Source of the DNA: Protula sp. h YS-2021
Lineage: Eukaryota; Annelida; Polychaeta; Sabellida; Serpulidae
Direction of reading: 5' to 3'
DNA: 64,000 nt
Assembly (NCBI GenBank): GCA_949752745.1
Contig: OX457026.1
Span: 34,463,911 to 34,527,910 of the forward strand
Below are positions 26,601 to 39,579 of this stretch, one piece after another. Under the pieces are notes generated by a model. The model was not told where the DNA came from and searched no databases. It was given only the letters and a program-made list of their open reading frames with translations. The translations under genes and the position numbers were made by a program. The number at the start of each line of letters is the position of its first letter. Positions within the stretch are counted from its first letter, which is position 1.

Positions 26601-29600
26601 CTGGCCGTGTATGGGCTGTGAGGACAAGCACCGAATGAGCTTACCTGGCCGTGTATGGGCTGTGAGGACAAGCACCGAATGAGCTTACCTGGCCGTGTAT
26701 GGGCTGTGAGGACAAGCACCGAATGAGCTTACCTGGCCGTGTATGGGCTGTGAGGACAAGCACCGAATGAGCTTACCTGGCCGTGTATGGGCTGTGAGGA
26801 CAAGCACCGAATGAGCTTACCTGGCCGTGTATGGGCTGTGAGGACAAGCACCGAATGAGCTTACCTGGCCGTGTATGGGCTGTGAGGACAAGCACCGAAT
26901 GAGCTTACCTGGCCGTGTATGGGCTGTGAGGACAAGCACCGAATGAGTTTACCTGGCCGTCTATGGGCTGTGAGGACAAGCACTGAATGAGTTTACCTGG
27001 CCGTGTATGGGCTGTGAGGATAAGCACCGAATGAGTTTACCTGACCGTTAATGGGGTCGAGGACAAGCACAAAATGTGCTTACCTGGCCTGTGACTGGGG
27101 TTGTGATGACAAGCAAGGAATGTGCTCACCTTGAGGTGACGGTTAGCTCAGTCGGCAGAGCGTTGGCCTTGTGATCCTAAGGTGTTAGGTTCGAAACCAG
27201 CCATGGGTGGAAAGCGGGGGATTGGCTTTCACTCAAATTGCCTTAGCTAAACGAACGCACAACAAAATTCACCACCACGGAATTCCAAATTAGCACAAAT
27301 AAGTCTTCCGGCCATCCCTTTTTATAAAATAAAGGAATGTGTTCACCTAGCCGTGTAGGGGCTGTGAGGACAAGCACGGAATGCGCTTACCTAGCCGTGT
27401 AGGAGTTGTGAGGACAAGCAGGGAATGAGCTTGCCTGGCCGTGTAGGGGTTGTGAGGACAAGCAGGGCATGAGCTTGCCTGGCCGTGTAGGGGTTGTGAG
27501 GACAAGCAGGGAATGAGCTTGCCTAGCCGTGTAGGGGTTGTGAGGACAAGCAGGGAATGAGCTTACCTAGCCGTGTAGGGGTTGTGAGGACAAGCAGGGA
27601 ATGAGCTTGCCTGGCCGTGTAGGGGTTGTGAGGACAAGCAGGGCATGAGCTTGCCTGGCCGTGTAGGGGTTGTGAGGACAAGCAGGGAATGAGCTTGCCT
27701 AGCCGTGTAGGGGTTGTGAGGACAAGCAGGGAATGAGCTTACCTAGCCGTGTAGGGGTTGTGAGGACAAGCAGGGAATGAGCTTGCCTGGCCGTGTAGGG
27801 GTTGTGAGGACAAGCAGGGAATGAGCTTACCTAGCCGTGTAGGGGTTGTGAGGACAAGCAGGGAATGAGCTTGCCTGGCCGTGTAGGGGTTGTGAGGACA
27901 AGCAGGGAATGAGCTTGCCTGGCCGTGTAGGGGTTGTGAGGACAAGCAGGAATGAGCTTGCCTGGCCGTGTAGGGGTTGTGAGGACAAGCAGGGAATGAG
28001 CTTGCCTGGCCGTGTAGGGGTTGTGAGGACAAGCAGGGAATGAGCTTACCTGGCCGTGTAGGGGCTGCGTATGCTGCTTTGCTGGTCGTCCTCTGTACCT
28101 GCCAGCTTGTTGAGGAACGACGCGCCCTGCTCGCGACGCGCCACACACTGCACATTCTGCAGGCACATAAAACGCCTTATGTGTACAAGAAATACCAGAC
28201 GCAAATACAAGCACCAATCTGATAAAAAGAGAACACATACTAAACGATGCGTCACATCGCGTCACAACGTCACGACAATATGTCACGATATGACGTCACA
28301 CCAATATTACGGTTACACTTCGTCACAACAGCACGCAGGGTTCCACATCATTTTTGCTGACGTTTGGCCACTTTTCGGTATTTTTCCTCATTTTTTCCTC
28401 ACTTCAACATTTGCCAGACATTTCAGGTTTTTCCTTGACCTATGGTCACCCTGAACGCGCTTCAACCACACAGCAAATGTGAGTCATTCTTGGGAGAAAA
28501 AACTAAAATTTACAGCCTTGTTTTGCTCCGGCGTCTGGCAACTGCCCCTTCCCCTTAAGCATTTTTGTGATCTATGATTGCGACAAACAAAACATCCACT
28601 AGCCAGCTATCACCTTGAAGTGTGACAAAACCGGGATCGCAGGTGCAACTGCGTGCAAACTGTCGTCGGACGCCAGGCGCGGATCCATACAGGTGGGGGG
28701 GGGGGGGGGGGGAGCAGGAGCAGTGTAGTTGGTCGGGGGGTCGAGGGGGGATGGAAGGGGACTGAAGCGTTCTGGTCAATGCGGGATGGGGGAGGTGAGT
28801 GGGGTTTTTAGAGCATCATAGGCCCCCAGCTGCCGGCAAACTGTCGTCGGACGCCAGGCACGGATCCATACATGTGGAGCAGGGTAGTCGAGGGAGCGGG
28901 GGGGGGGGGGGGCAGAGTGAAGCGTTCCGGTCAATGCAGGTGGTGGGGGGGCGGTTTCTGAGCATCATCCGCCCACAGCTGCTGCAAGACTCGAGTCGCA
29001 CGTTTTCAGCCCCTCCAGGGTATGAGAAACCCTGGGACTACGCAGAGAAAAAACGCATTATTTAGTCAGCCCACGAAAACGCATATCATGAAAACTACCG
29101 TAACATATACCTGAAATCTGTCTAATATATTAACAGGTGCCGGGTGGATTGCTGCGACTTCTTCCGCCGAGTGAAACACATCAGGACTTCCAACCTGCAC
29201 AGTCAGCATACAGATTTATCTTTTCTTACAAGGCTGAAATTACTCCGAAAGAGTGGAAATCGTTGCCTTTTATCAAACATATTCATCAACTACAATTCAA
29301 AGTTCACATTTAACAATCATCAGCATCCCACTCTTTACACCACACTGTCAAACCGATTTGCATTTAGTTAATAATATAGATTGCTGTAATTGCTTTATAA
29401 ACCCAAAGGTTATTTTATCTCGCCGCGTGCAGGCAATGACTTCCATGCAAATGCAAATGTACTCTCAGGTTATGACAGGCCCTATCGGATGCAGCCATGC
29501 AAGGCGCTTCACATTTTCAGTAGCCTTTTACAATATAACCTATTATTATTGAAGTATAAAATATGTGCATCGTTCCTCATGGAGGGGGGGGGGGGGGGGG

Positions 29601-32600
29601 GCGGGCGGGGTAGTGTCTTTTTATTCCAAAATTTGCGAGGGATGCTGGGGTTTTAAACTATGCATAAATAGATATATACATATATAACTATACATTTATA
29701 TATAGACTGATTGCTTTTAGTGCTTGCCTTATTGTTTATGAACTGCTTGCCGTAGAGGTGACACTTCCGGCTGATTGCGTCATTGACGACAAAGTCAGGG
29801 TCAAAACACGGCAAGCCTCTCTCTCGCTTCAGCTGCCTAACGATAAGCTTGCGAATGAGCCTGCGCACGTGCGCGTCTGTGACGTCACAATGCTCCTGCA
29901 GCTGACGTAATAAGCAGCGCTCCTCATAAACGCTCATACGCACCAAACTGTGAATCAAAAAAGGCGCGTCTTAACATTATATTTCCAGTATATATCGCCC
30001 CCCCTCCTCCACCCCCCCGAATAATAAGTGACCCTTACCTTCAAAAAATCGAAACATAAATTATGAACGTTTGAAGCAAGCATTCTCAAGTATGACGTTT
30101 GAAATTATAAATAAAGGATATGAATTCTTAGGCAAAGTTAGAGTAACATGAGCCGATTCGTCTGGCTTTGTTTGTTTAATGGCGTAATTCCTTGACCCGC
30201 TTCTACGATTTATTAACTTGTCAAAAACGTTTCAAGCTCGAATTCTCATCGCTTCCCTCTCTAAATTGTCAAAATGCAACTTAATGATGGCATATTCTAG
30301 CTTTCAAATGAATAAAATACACACGTGCTAGCTTGCCCCGCTCCCCCCCCCCCTCCCCCCTCTACCCCAACCATTAGGATTTCCACTAGCAACAATTCCA
30401 TGCACAACCAAAACTGTAAAAAATCTGTATGTGAAATATTAACCAGTTAACTGTTGCAAGATCCGACCAACACAAGATATTAAAAAAAAAATGGTATTTT
30501 TAATGCACACTTTTTCCTGGGCACTTCCTGCGTTACTTCCTGTTGCAGTTTTCCATCATGTTTTTTATTCCGCCTTCTTCGTTTCGGTTTTTTTCTTGAA
30601 TCATCTGAAACCTCACTCCTACAAAAATAAGAATTTTTGTATTAGTAGAATACAAAGTAGAATAAGAATTTTACTAGTAGTTCAAAACTGCTTAAAGTCA
30701 GTCTATACCAGGTACATTATAACTGGATGAAAAATTTTTTAATGTTTTAATGTGAACCAGGAGAAAAAGGAGTTATTCTAAACTGTCTATGCGTGTACTT
30801 ACTTGTTTTCTTCTGTTTCGGACTCGGTCTCACTCTGATTGGTCGAGTCACACGTGACGTCACACAGGCCAGGCATTGGGTCAAGGTCGGCGGAGGGGCC
30901 ACTTGATACCATCACGTTGTCAGACACCTCCCACACCCGGGACGCACGTGTGGCCACGTGGTCAACTTCCAGGTGATCGTCTGCCAAAACGTCACGTGGT
31001 CATCAAATACACAGCAAATCAGAAACTAATTTTATCAGATTTTCCATACCATAAGCCTAATTCATATGAGAAATCAACTTCAATTACAGCAGATACCACC
31101 ACCAACTAATTTTATCACATTTTTCATATCTTAAGCCTAACTTATATGAGAAATCAACTTCAATTACAGCAGATACCACCACCAACTAATTTTATCACAT
31201 TTTTCATATCTTAAGCCTAATTTATACGAGAAGTCAGCTTCAATTATAACAGATACCACCAACATTTATCCATATAGATCTAAAACTCTTTCTTCGCGCA
31301 AAATCAGTGCCATTATTATAGCCGCATTTTTCTATTATTACCATAATTATTTTTTCTTTTATTGCTCTAAAATGTATACCCGCTATAGGTTCTTGCTTCA
31401 CAACTGTATCACATCTCAATTCCCCAGCGTGGCTACAGGCCATGGTTTCTGCTACACTGCAATTTCCACACTCTGGAGGGACTATCTGTAGATTCTGCGA
31501 CCCGGCTGAAACAAGGTTATGCGCACTGACTGTTAAAGAAGCCAGTGGGTACTGCAATAATTGTTCTAACTCTTTCTTATTAGGTACATTATCTTAACGT
31601 TGTGTTTATAAGCGTACAGCTTAAACCACGAACACGTCTCTGCGATGTCGTTTTGTCAATGTTTTACCCTTAAACATCTTTTCAATACGGTGCCTCTCAC
31701 TAAAAAGGTCAAGTCGATTCATTCGCATGTATACCACTGGCGTCTATGCAACACTTGATTAGGTGCGAGCTCGTACTACTCCACGGCTTTCAAACATTCA
31801 AGTTCCATAGGTGATGTAAGCCCCCAAAAATAAAATTTTATAAAAGCCACCTACAGAACAGTGAACTACACTTGTAAGGTATTTGTCTTTCCCTTTCAAA
31901 GCCTTTCTGTAATCAATAAACTGAAATGAAAACAGGTCGGTATTTACACAGAAGTCTGTATGTTCGAATCTGTTTTTTTTTTTTTTTCAATTATGAAACA
32001 TGTATTTTTCAAAGCTTTACCAACAATGGCCGGCAGTTCAAATGTATCCTCTGAAGGGGTCCAAACGTCATTTGGGACTGACTGAGGTGAAAGGTCACAG
32101 GGGTCAATGTCAATGTCGTCATCACTTGTATCCCCAAGTAAAGCGCTCACTGATTCTGTCACAAATATGCAAAACAAAACTTCGATTACTCAACAATTCA
32201 AAACTGCTCCTTTAGGGCGAGATGCGATAAACAAGTGACCCATGAGCCCACTGGCTAGCTAGGGATGTTTGTGAATTCTCAGTCCTAAACTTGACACAAA
32301 ATTTCATTGTCAAATACGATTTCGGTTTCGTAAACAAAACTGTGCAATGACAAAAAGCTGAGACGCGGCAGAGAAATAAGTGAAGAAACTTCTTTCAATA
32401 AGCCATCAATAAGAGAGCATTTAAAACGGGGTCTGACAGTTTTCAGTGATTCGTTTTGAAAGTGTTTTTGCACCGTTAGATCAGGTAGCGTCTTCCGCAC
32501 CAAATGACGCCTGTTCCTCCTCTCTACAATGAACACTGCGGCTGTGCATATAGCCGTGGCACCACATGCATCACGAAATTCCTACACATTTCATTGCACT

Positions 32601-35600
32601 TAAAATGGCCATCATCAAAGAAATAATTCGAGCCTCATCATTAAACTATAACAAAAGCTTGTCTTACCACTAAACACGACTGGCTTGCCCTTGTTTTCCG
32701 ACGCCGAATGTTTCTCGTGGGCATCTCCCACTCCCACGCCATCAATTTGATTCACCTCCCTGTTATAAAGCTCCAACGAATCAACTGTCCCAGACCCTTT
32801 TTGAATGTCCGAAGCCTGATTGGCTGAGATGCTGGATGGCGTCAGAGGTGATGGCTGAGAGCTCTGACGGCAGGACCAATCAGATGCGGGGCTTGTCTCA
32901 CGTGACGACTCTGTGGAGGGGGACTCTAGCTTCCTTTTCTTACCCTGAGTTATCTATAACAGATGAGCCATGCTTTCAAAAATAAGCCGCAAGTACAAGG
33001 ACATGGGCATTTATCAATCATCAATTCCATCCTCAGTGATTGGTTGATTTATTAATTAATTGATCGCTTATTTGTTTCCGACAAGTTTTGCAATTTAATG
33101 ATGCTAGTCTATCCTGATTTTCACAATTTCTTATTGAATGTCAACAAACAAGATAAACGAACAGAATATACTTCTACCGGAATAAGCAAAACAACTTTTT
33201 TTTTTTTTTGGGGGGGGGGGGTCAGGCCAAGGTTTATTTCTGAAACTGAAATAACCTGGCGATAAGGCATGAAGCAATGAGTTTTTAATAATCATCTGAT
33301 CATCCGCAATAGAGATGTGTAGTATTAACGTCGGTTGCTTTGAACATTTTACTTCGAACTGATTTGCCTGTCCGTATCAAATGCATGTTCTATAGAAGCG
33401 TCCATTTTTTCTAAAATATGCTTGCAAAAAAAAATCGAATACAAAGGTTAGAAAAAAAAAACATTTCTAGAAATATCATTTCTAGCTCACGATGTTGCAC
33501 GGCAGATTAATGCCAATGTAACGGGCAGAAAGTCGTTTCCCCACGAACCGTGTCCCGGCGGGCCTTCAGTTCAATGGCTGCCATGAGCGACCTGCCTCCC
33601 GCACGCCGCTGACGACTTCCTTCCTGCAGCAGGGCTACTTCCGGTTCCCTGTACTGCTGGCGACCTCTGTTCTCGCGACGAACTTCCGCTTTTGCAGCTG
33701 TCAAGCAAGTCAGATACATATTTGGTTACAAAATAAAACTTAATACGTACCAGTTTATCTTGTTAAAGCAATATTTCCCCTTACCTTCATCGTGCACACG
33801 AGCAAATGACGAAACAAGCGGATTCCGATTTAAGATGGGACAAACTAAACAGATATGAGCAGCCTTCATATATTTATTCCTTTATTTACATGGACTTGGG
33901 TGAGTCTCAAACAGGTAAATAATTCAGTGCTAAAATTCCAACTTAAAAAGCAACCGAATTTTAAATGGAAATTTTTCAATCCAGTTGTGCTTTGTTTTAG
34001 ATGTATCGTTTGTTCTGTGATCACACCTGCTGGCGGCTTATTGGTAGCTAGCTTCCACCAGCCTGATTCCTGCAGCTCTGCTGCACCAGACTGGAATAGG
34101 TGCGGGGAGCCAATCGAGAGGGTGCCCGCTACGGTACCATACCAGTTCCCGCCTTTCTTTCTGAAAGAATCCAATGCCATGACCAACATTTGTCTTCACT
34201 CACAAAAACTTCACAACGAGCCATGAGGGGTTCACCACACGAAAATATCAGCCTTGGATTGAAACTGTTGAGACGTCCATTATGCTCACAAAACAATCAG
34301 CATTATATGAACACTTTTGCTCTCAATACGTTTCATAAATTGTGTCACTCAAGATGATTGCCTTGTATTTTTAAACTTCTCAACACGTTTCTCTAAAATC
34401 TTGACGTTTAGATTGACACCTATACATTTAGTGGCCAGTATATTTAGTATTCTCACAATCCTTAGCCTTCTGTCCCTCCCAAACATCCCATTCCGACGTC
34501 ACCATACCCCCATACATCACCCGAAATGTCACCAGCTCTATGACGTACTTGTCGTAACCAAAGAAATGGTGCCAGTACTTGTCTATGTACGTGCACACGC
34601 TCTCCTTCCACTTGAAGTAACCGCATTTACTGCCACCCTGGAGCTGAAGGTTATACAGTGCTAAGTGCACCACGGTTTGCCTGCAACACAAGTGCTTATT
34701 TTCACAGCCGTTGTGTAACTAGCCAGTGCGTTTTTTCATGTCACTGCATCCATAACAGATAACTGAAAATGAACCAAGTTCGGATAATGTCTTCCATATG
34801 CGCCCAAACGTTTTTAACGGAATTAGGCGTTATATTTTGGCAAAAAATGTAAATAATAAGAACTGAAAGTAAGCCATGTTACAGCGTAGACAGTATTTAG
34901 TTGTTTTTTTATTTGCTTTAAAGCTTTTGCCTCAATTTATTTTGCATTTACATTCGTGAACCGGTCAAAAGGTTCAGGTTAAAGGGGTGAAAAATACGTG
35001 AAGTGTTGTTTATTGTTAAAAATGAGTTTGAAAATATGCAAATCGTATCATTTCAGATCAAGAACTGAAATAAGTGAATGGGTTTGTTATCCGGTGTTTT
35101 TATTCGCCCCTGGGATTTCTTAACAGGCAAAACCAAAATAAACGCACGTTACTTAACTATTAAAACAATGATTCCAGTTCTTTGTAACGGGACAGTCTGT
35201 TAATACACACTGGATGACAGGCGGTTCTGTGCAAAAAGCATAAACATAGCTGCCAACGGGGCTTTCCGTTCTTGCTATTTACATTCCCTGATTTTATACA
35301 CCATAATTTGGATGAACACAGACTCTATGGACCGATTTCACAACTTAAGCCTGGACATGATTTGGAGCAAACTCAGTCTAGATCACGGATAAGACTGGGT
35401 TTCACAGCCTCGGTCCAGACCACAGTCATGTGTGATCTTCTATGTCTGTTTCAACTGACAAGACCCTGTCTGGACTGGGTTTGAACCCTGGCTTCAGACC
35501 AGGCCTGGACGTAAGTTGTGAAATCGGCCCTATATGTTTAGACTAACTGGAAGGATCGGACAGATATTATTACTGCTCTTCTACACGTTTTTGAAATTTC

Positions 35601-36373
35601 TTACTTCGTTTTGTCGAAATTTGGTTATGTCCACACAACAGAAAGCTATTTTTCCTGCTTTCTGTAAGGTTAGTTTACCCTTATTTATTTTTATAATTTA
35701 TTTATTTTTAATCATAATCAACTTTATGTCATGAGTTTTGTCAATGTGAAGCTAAGAGCGACATAACGGCTCAAACCCAATATTTTTTGTCCACGTGACA
35801 CTTTATATAGTCGGGGAAATGATCACAGGAGCTGTATGGAGCTGTTAACCAACCATGCAAGCTTGCTGCGCGCAATCACTTCGTGCCCATCCCCGCTGCA
35901 ACCCGCACAAACAAGGCTGAAGAAAATGTCCCCAGCTATTGGCGATGGACGCCCACTTTTTAGACAGTCTGAAACCATAAATACATACTCTTTCTTGACA
36001 CATATTTATAATACTGTCCAGTCTTAACGCCTAGAGCGTCAAACAGAAACACATTGCACACCAGCCAGCCAGTTTTTGTGCTTATGTCTGCCCGATGGAT
36101 AGCCACTAAGGTCATCCAGTGTTAGTGTCACTTGCGTTCGCTGAACAGTTCTTCCTACCAAGGTATTTACAAACTGATGAATAAACAGTGTCAAAGAGCC
36201 AGCCAATGGCGATCTTTTCACGAAGTGATATACAAAGTATTACCCAGGTGGACGAGACGTCCACAAGCATTACACGTAAGCGCCGCCCCTTCTACATGAG
36301 ATCCTCCACAATAACAGTCGACGCTTTTGCATTCCGCTGCTTCTCCGTCACTCTTTCCATCGGCCGCGTCCAT
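23633..36373 (-). CDS. KAT14: KAT14 (CSRP2BP/ATAC2) histone acetyltransferase, 16 coding exons
   Basis: Subunit of the ATAC complex; its C-terminal GNAT domain acetylates histones in the nucleus. Coding exons in transcript order: 36373-36244, 35968-35854, 34680-34549, 34160-34027, 33697-33549, 32944-32668, 32155-32021, 31505-31380, 30980-30803, 29947-29728, 29194-29111, 28156-28050, 25501-25415, 25078-24960, 24651-24470, 23806-23633. Every junction keeps phase and the total is 2349 nt (782 codons plus stop), matching the usual length of about 780 residues. The N-terminus has Cys pairs (CYC, CNAC, CAGC). The KWKE, NWYGTVAG and GWWKLATNKPP segments match KAT14. Exon 10 carries KLIVRQLKRERGLPCFD. 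Exons 12-16 give SPYTAR, PFIRRDYES, PIDYCYVQP, FFWPGVD, and the GNAT core with the acetyl-CoA loop RRAGIA at about residues 711-716. Introns are GT-AG except intron 10, which uses a GC donor. A 3' splice site just before the ATG (about 36427) suggests a 5' UTR exon upstream. Donors of exons 2 and 5 are weak and less certain. Confidence 0.95.
25925..27125 (-). repeat. Minisatellite array 1 (44-45 bp unit, about 25 copies) with 5' splice-site cores
   Basis: On the minus strand each unit reads, in order, cgtgcttgtcctcaca, a cccc-a-tac/tta stretch, then ccaggtaagctcatt. This is the KAT14 exon-12 end plus its donor. The 45-bp version with tttacgaccag dominates 26160-26540 and the 44-bp version with acacggccag dominates 26580-27050. 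Because 45 is a multiple of three, long repetitive ORFs appear on both strands. They are not evidence of coding. Confidence 0.95.
27130..27335 (+). repeat. tRNA-derived SINE between the two arrays
   Basis: An A-box-like ggttagctcagtcggcagagc and a B box ggttcgaaacc occur with tRNA spacing, followed by a non-tRNA tail ending near an A-rich stretch (about 27320-27335). The anticodon stem is imperfect, so it is a SINE rather than a tRNA gene. Confidence 0.7.
27340..28049 (-). repeat. Minisatellite array 2 (44-bp unit, about 16 copies)
   Basis: Units read on the minus strand cccctacacggccag then gYaagctcattccctgc then ttgtcctcacaa. The first 15 bases are identical to the last 15 bases of KAT14 exon 12, and the rest to the start of intron 12. 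Most units carry gcaagc, some gtaagc, at the donor position. The array begins directly at the genuine donor (28049), so it arose by tandem duplication of the exon-intron boundary. Confidence 0.95.
28335..28453. mobile_element. Possible short MITE in KAT14 intron 11
   Basis: Starts cagggttccaca and ends with the reverse complement of cagggtgacca. The interior has tttttcct and acatttcaggttttt words like the 37.1-kb element. Boundaries are uncertain. Confidence 0.35.
28640..28975. repeat. Tandem duplication of about 180 bp in KAT14 intron 11
   Basis: The segment aaactgtcgtcggacgccag, a gcggatccataca stretch, a G run, and tgaagcgttc-ggtcaatgc occurs twice, starting at about 28655 and 28838. It includes long G runs that are prone to length error. 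Confidence 0.8.
31005..31262. repeat. Three tandem copies of an about 80-bp unit in KAT14 intron 8
   Basis: Copies of aactaattttatca...ttccata/catat...taagcctaa...gagaaatcaacttcaatta...cagataccacc lie end to end, nearly identical. Confidence 0.85.
35326..35532. mobile_element. MITE of about 207 bp in KAT14 intron 2
   Basis: Inverted termini: accgatttcacaactta at the left, and taagttgtgaaatcggc, its reverse complement, at the right. The inner arm word gcctggac is also inverted. The interior has repeated ctggac/gtctaga-like words and no ORF. Confidence 0.75.
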
Positions 36374-37145
36374 CGCGTCACTCCCGAGAGGCTAGTAGCT
36401 CCGGCACTCTGGACCAATCACCTGCAAAGAATCGTTGGTCCTGATTGATGGTAATGGACAGTGGTGGCTTAACATATTCTGATCAGGCAATCTACAGATG
36501 GCCTAAGTCAATCAACAAATAAAAAGAACACGGTCAGGCCATCTACGGACAGCCTGGTACCAAGTACCTGGTACCTAATTACAAATAATATTTCAAACGT
36601 GCCGACTTGTGAGATCTGTTCATAAAATATTCTAATTAACCAATGCACTTAGGATTCCGCGAAGGATTTTTTTTTTTTTTTTTGGAAATAAGCCACTTCC
36701 AAAGCTAGAGTAGCTGTTATAATTTCCAACGATCTGCCCGAAAATGACAACTTTAGATTTTACTGGCCGTCCAGATTCGAGGTTTTAGCGGAATACCAAC
36801 AGACTCAGTTGTTTATACCTTATTTATGCTGTCGTCCATCCGGAAGAGTTGTAATAGTATCAATTCGAACCCCTTACTCGTCCCACTACAATTAGATCAA
36901 CCCGATTTGTTATAAAAATACTTCCGAAAATGATAAACCACATTCAAGCTTAAACACACTTGGGTATATATCTAGAATTGAATTGCACAATGGATAACGA
37001 TACTGAAAGGCATCTGACATTAGATTTAGTTAGAGAAAAAAGTGCATAAGTTTCAAAAGAACAGAGGTAAGCGGAATTCTTGAGCCAGCACCGGCAGTTG
37101 CAAATTAAGGTAAAATGACCGTAATTTAATTCAATTTTGCCCATT
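36374..37145. other. KAT14 upstream region, no gene seen
   Basis: A 3' splice site (tctttgcag at about 36427 on the minus strand) precedes the KAT14 start codon by about 50 nt, implying a non-coding first exon farther upstream, which I cannot place. A T-run lies at 36668-36684. Nothing else is recognised. Confidence 0.4.
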
Positions 37146-37587
37146 CAGTGTGGCCACCTGGAATCCGAAACGAAATTCCCTGAGTTTTCCAGATGTTTTC
37201 CATACAATGAATCTTGGCATGATTCAAATGGACATCGCCAAGAAATCTATGTATGTTCGAAAGGGAGTGCCCATAAGCAATATGTATTCAAGAAATTCCA
37301 ACACTTACATGTTTTGGTTCAAAAACAATAGTCATCAACTCCGGATCCCACTATTTCTCTTAAACGCTTAGCAAAAGGCAACAAAGCCTTATTAAACCCA
37401 TCCAATTTTGCAAATGAAAAATTAATGTGGAAATACCCTGGAAAACCTGAAATTTTCCAAAAATTAATTTCCCTGAGTTTTCCTTGAGATTTGCCGGAAT
37501 TCTCCAATTTCTGGGTTTTCCCTGACTGGAAAATGTCGATTCATTTTTCCCTGAACTCCCTAATCTCCAGGGTTGGTGGCCACCCTG
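37146..37587. mobile_element. MITE with GTGGCCACC termini
   Basis: The left end cagtgtggccacc and the right end ggtggccaccctg are inverted repeats. The interior is rich in ccctgagttttcc words seen also near 23.3 and 28.4 kb. No clear target duplication was seen. Confidence 0.6.
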
Positions 37588-37832
37588 ACATTAGACCAAC
37601 GCACCACTAGACCTGCGCCTCACTAGGCCGACACGGATTTTTTATGTGCATTAGACCAACACCCCGCAGGAAATAAAATAATTTTAATAGAAAAAAAGGG
37701 AAGCAAATCGCCCAGGGACTAAGTGGCAGCCAGATTTAGCGATATTTGGTATCCCGACATTTGATCTATATCTGCAGGATACGACAAATCTTTCATTTTA
37801 CCTCACAGTCGAAATTCAAAATTCTTGTGCGT
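37588..37832. other. No feature seen
   Basis: No ORF or repeat recognised. Confidence 0.4.
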
Positions 37833-38046
37833 TATATTCGAAACACCCAAAGTGTGATTTGGCTTATTCTACCATCCTTTCCATTCTGCGGTCTCAGCCT
37901 TGAAGGTTCGATTAATTGAGGGATAATATAATGAGGTACATATTCGAAACACCTTAAAGTGTGGTTTTGCTGATTCTACCAACCTTTCCATTCTGCTGTT
38001 TGAGCCTTGAAGGTTCGATTCATTGAGCGATAATATAATAACGTAC
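37833..38046. repeat. Tandem duplication, about 107-bp unit
   Basis: The segment attcgaaacacc...gattctaccaacctttccattctg...gccttgaaggttcgatt...gataatataat occurs twice, at about 37833 and 37943, with a few differences. Confidence 0.8.
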
Positions 38047-39579
38047 AGACATCCTTGTTCTGTGTTGTTATATCTTAATGTAATCGATATTTCTAAATAA
38101 CCTAGTTTATTCAGATACTCGCATTCTCTATCACAGAGCAGACACAAATGTAATGGCTGAAAACTAACTTTTCTACTTCGCAATCCAAAAAAATGTCTAT
38201 TCACAAAACAGTGGTGTAAATATAAACTAAAATTTGTGTGTTTTACCACTACTATTGCGTTGCTGTCCGACAGCCAACCTCCACGGCGGCTTAGCAAATT
38301 GTATACGATTTACTTTTCTACTAAGCAGATTCACTGGGAACTCCAAGAAAATAATACTCATAAAGAAATCAACTACTGTTCAAAAAAATATCAACCCTCT
38401 TTGTGTTTATACATAACAACGGATCTCATCAAAGGGGAACTGCTCTATAACAACGCTGCTTTTGATAAAAAACAATGCACTGCTATTTATGTAGCAATCC
38501 CGCGAATAAGTTGGCAGTTCGAATTCCTAAAAACTGTCAAATCCCTTAAAATCCTCTACAAGGTACCATTTCAGTTTATTCCAGATATCTTAATTTTGCA
38601 TTTACACAAATATTTACATTTGAATTTTTTTTTTTTTTTTTTTTGAAAATTACTACTTTGTTACTTATTTGTCATTACCTAAATGTCATTACAGAGTATT
38701 TTATAATAACATATTAGTTTTGCATTTTGCAACCCTGTGGTCTAAAAAGAAATATTTTTGCTTTCTGTTTTTCATTCTAATGCAAAAATTTAACTTCAAA
38801 TTATAAACACTAATGTGTTGCTTATACAGAGTAAGACTGTTTTGCTATACATATTATTGTAAAGTAAATAAGAAAAAGAAATTGTTCTTTGTACCACATT
38901 AGTGGAAAATAAAAACTACCATTTATTATTCGCACTACAACAGTGTGAATTTGAAGCATCTTCTATCATTTATACCGCGAAGGTGTGAATAAAAGAAACG
39001 TCTGCTATTCAGTTGTTAGTAAATTTCCTTATGACCTTAAACAAAATGCCTGTCTGCATCACCGTGGTGTAAATATGACATTTTATCTCTCAACTTGCAC
39101 CACAGTCCTGAGTGAATAACATAAATGTATTTTTATGTTTAAAGCAGTCTCGGGCGTATGCTTTGTGGGAAGTATTAGTGTCTCATTAAAAAAGAGCTTG
39201 TTACTCTTTGAAACAATCTTCTAAACTCGGTCTGCAATTGGCAAACTTTCGGCACCCTAGAATTTCGATAGTGACCAAGCATGATTTTTACCCCAGACAT
39301 CTTATTGCCATTCGCCAAGTTGTTAGATATTGCGCTTCGTGCTTATTGGCCTAGTGCCTACCCAGTTGTTGTTATATATAAATCACCTAGTTTCACGTTG
39401 CAGTCATCAATCGCACCATGAAACTTGGGGAACATCAAGTTCTTTTAGCAAGCAAAATTCTCCATCCCCTTTGCTAGAAAATCGATTTCGTAGAAGGAGA
39501 AACAGACGGAAGAAAACAGCTTGTTTACGCGTTGTGATCGTTTATTCTACTGGGTGCGCTCGTATCGCTATTAATACGA
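38047..39579. other. Intergenic, no gene seen
   Basis: AT-rich sequence with a T run at 38624-38644. The 136-codon ORF at 38236-38646 ends in that T run and has no recognisable motif. Confidence 0.45.

Larger units (their letters stand above)
25502..28049 (-). other. KAT14 intron 12, expanded by minisatellites
   Basis: A 2.55-kb intron between the SPYTAR exon and the PFIRRDYES exon. Apart from about 400 bp next to exon 13, it consists of two tandem arrays and a tRNA-derived SINE, each described separately. Confidence 0.9.

Noticed and set aside
25938..26675. Long repetitive ORFs on both strands of the KAT14 minisatellite
   Set aside because: A 45-bp unit without stops is open in several frames; the array lies in an intron.
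27130..27205. Functional tRNA gene
   Set aside because: A and B boxes are present, but the anticodon stem pairs poorly and a SINE-like tail follows.
27340..28049. CRISPR-like regular array
   Set aside because: Units are contiguous without unique spacers, in a eukaryotic intron; a minisatellite.
27739..28286. Minus-strand ORFs of 138-151 codons joining exon 12 to the array
   Set aside because: They read through the exon-12 donor into repeat copies; exon 12 joins exon 13 in phase at the normal donor.
38236..38646. 136-codon plus-strand ORF
   Set aside because: Ends in a T run and shows no family motif; low-complexity intergenic sequence.
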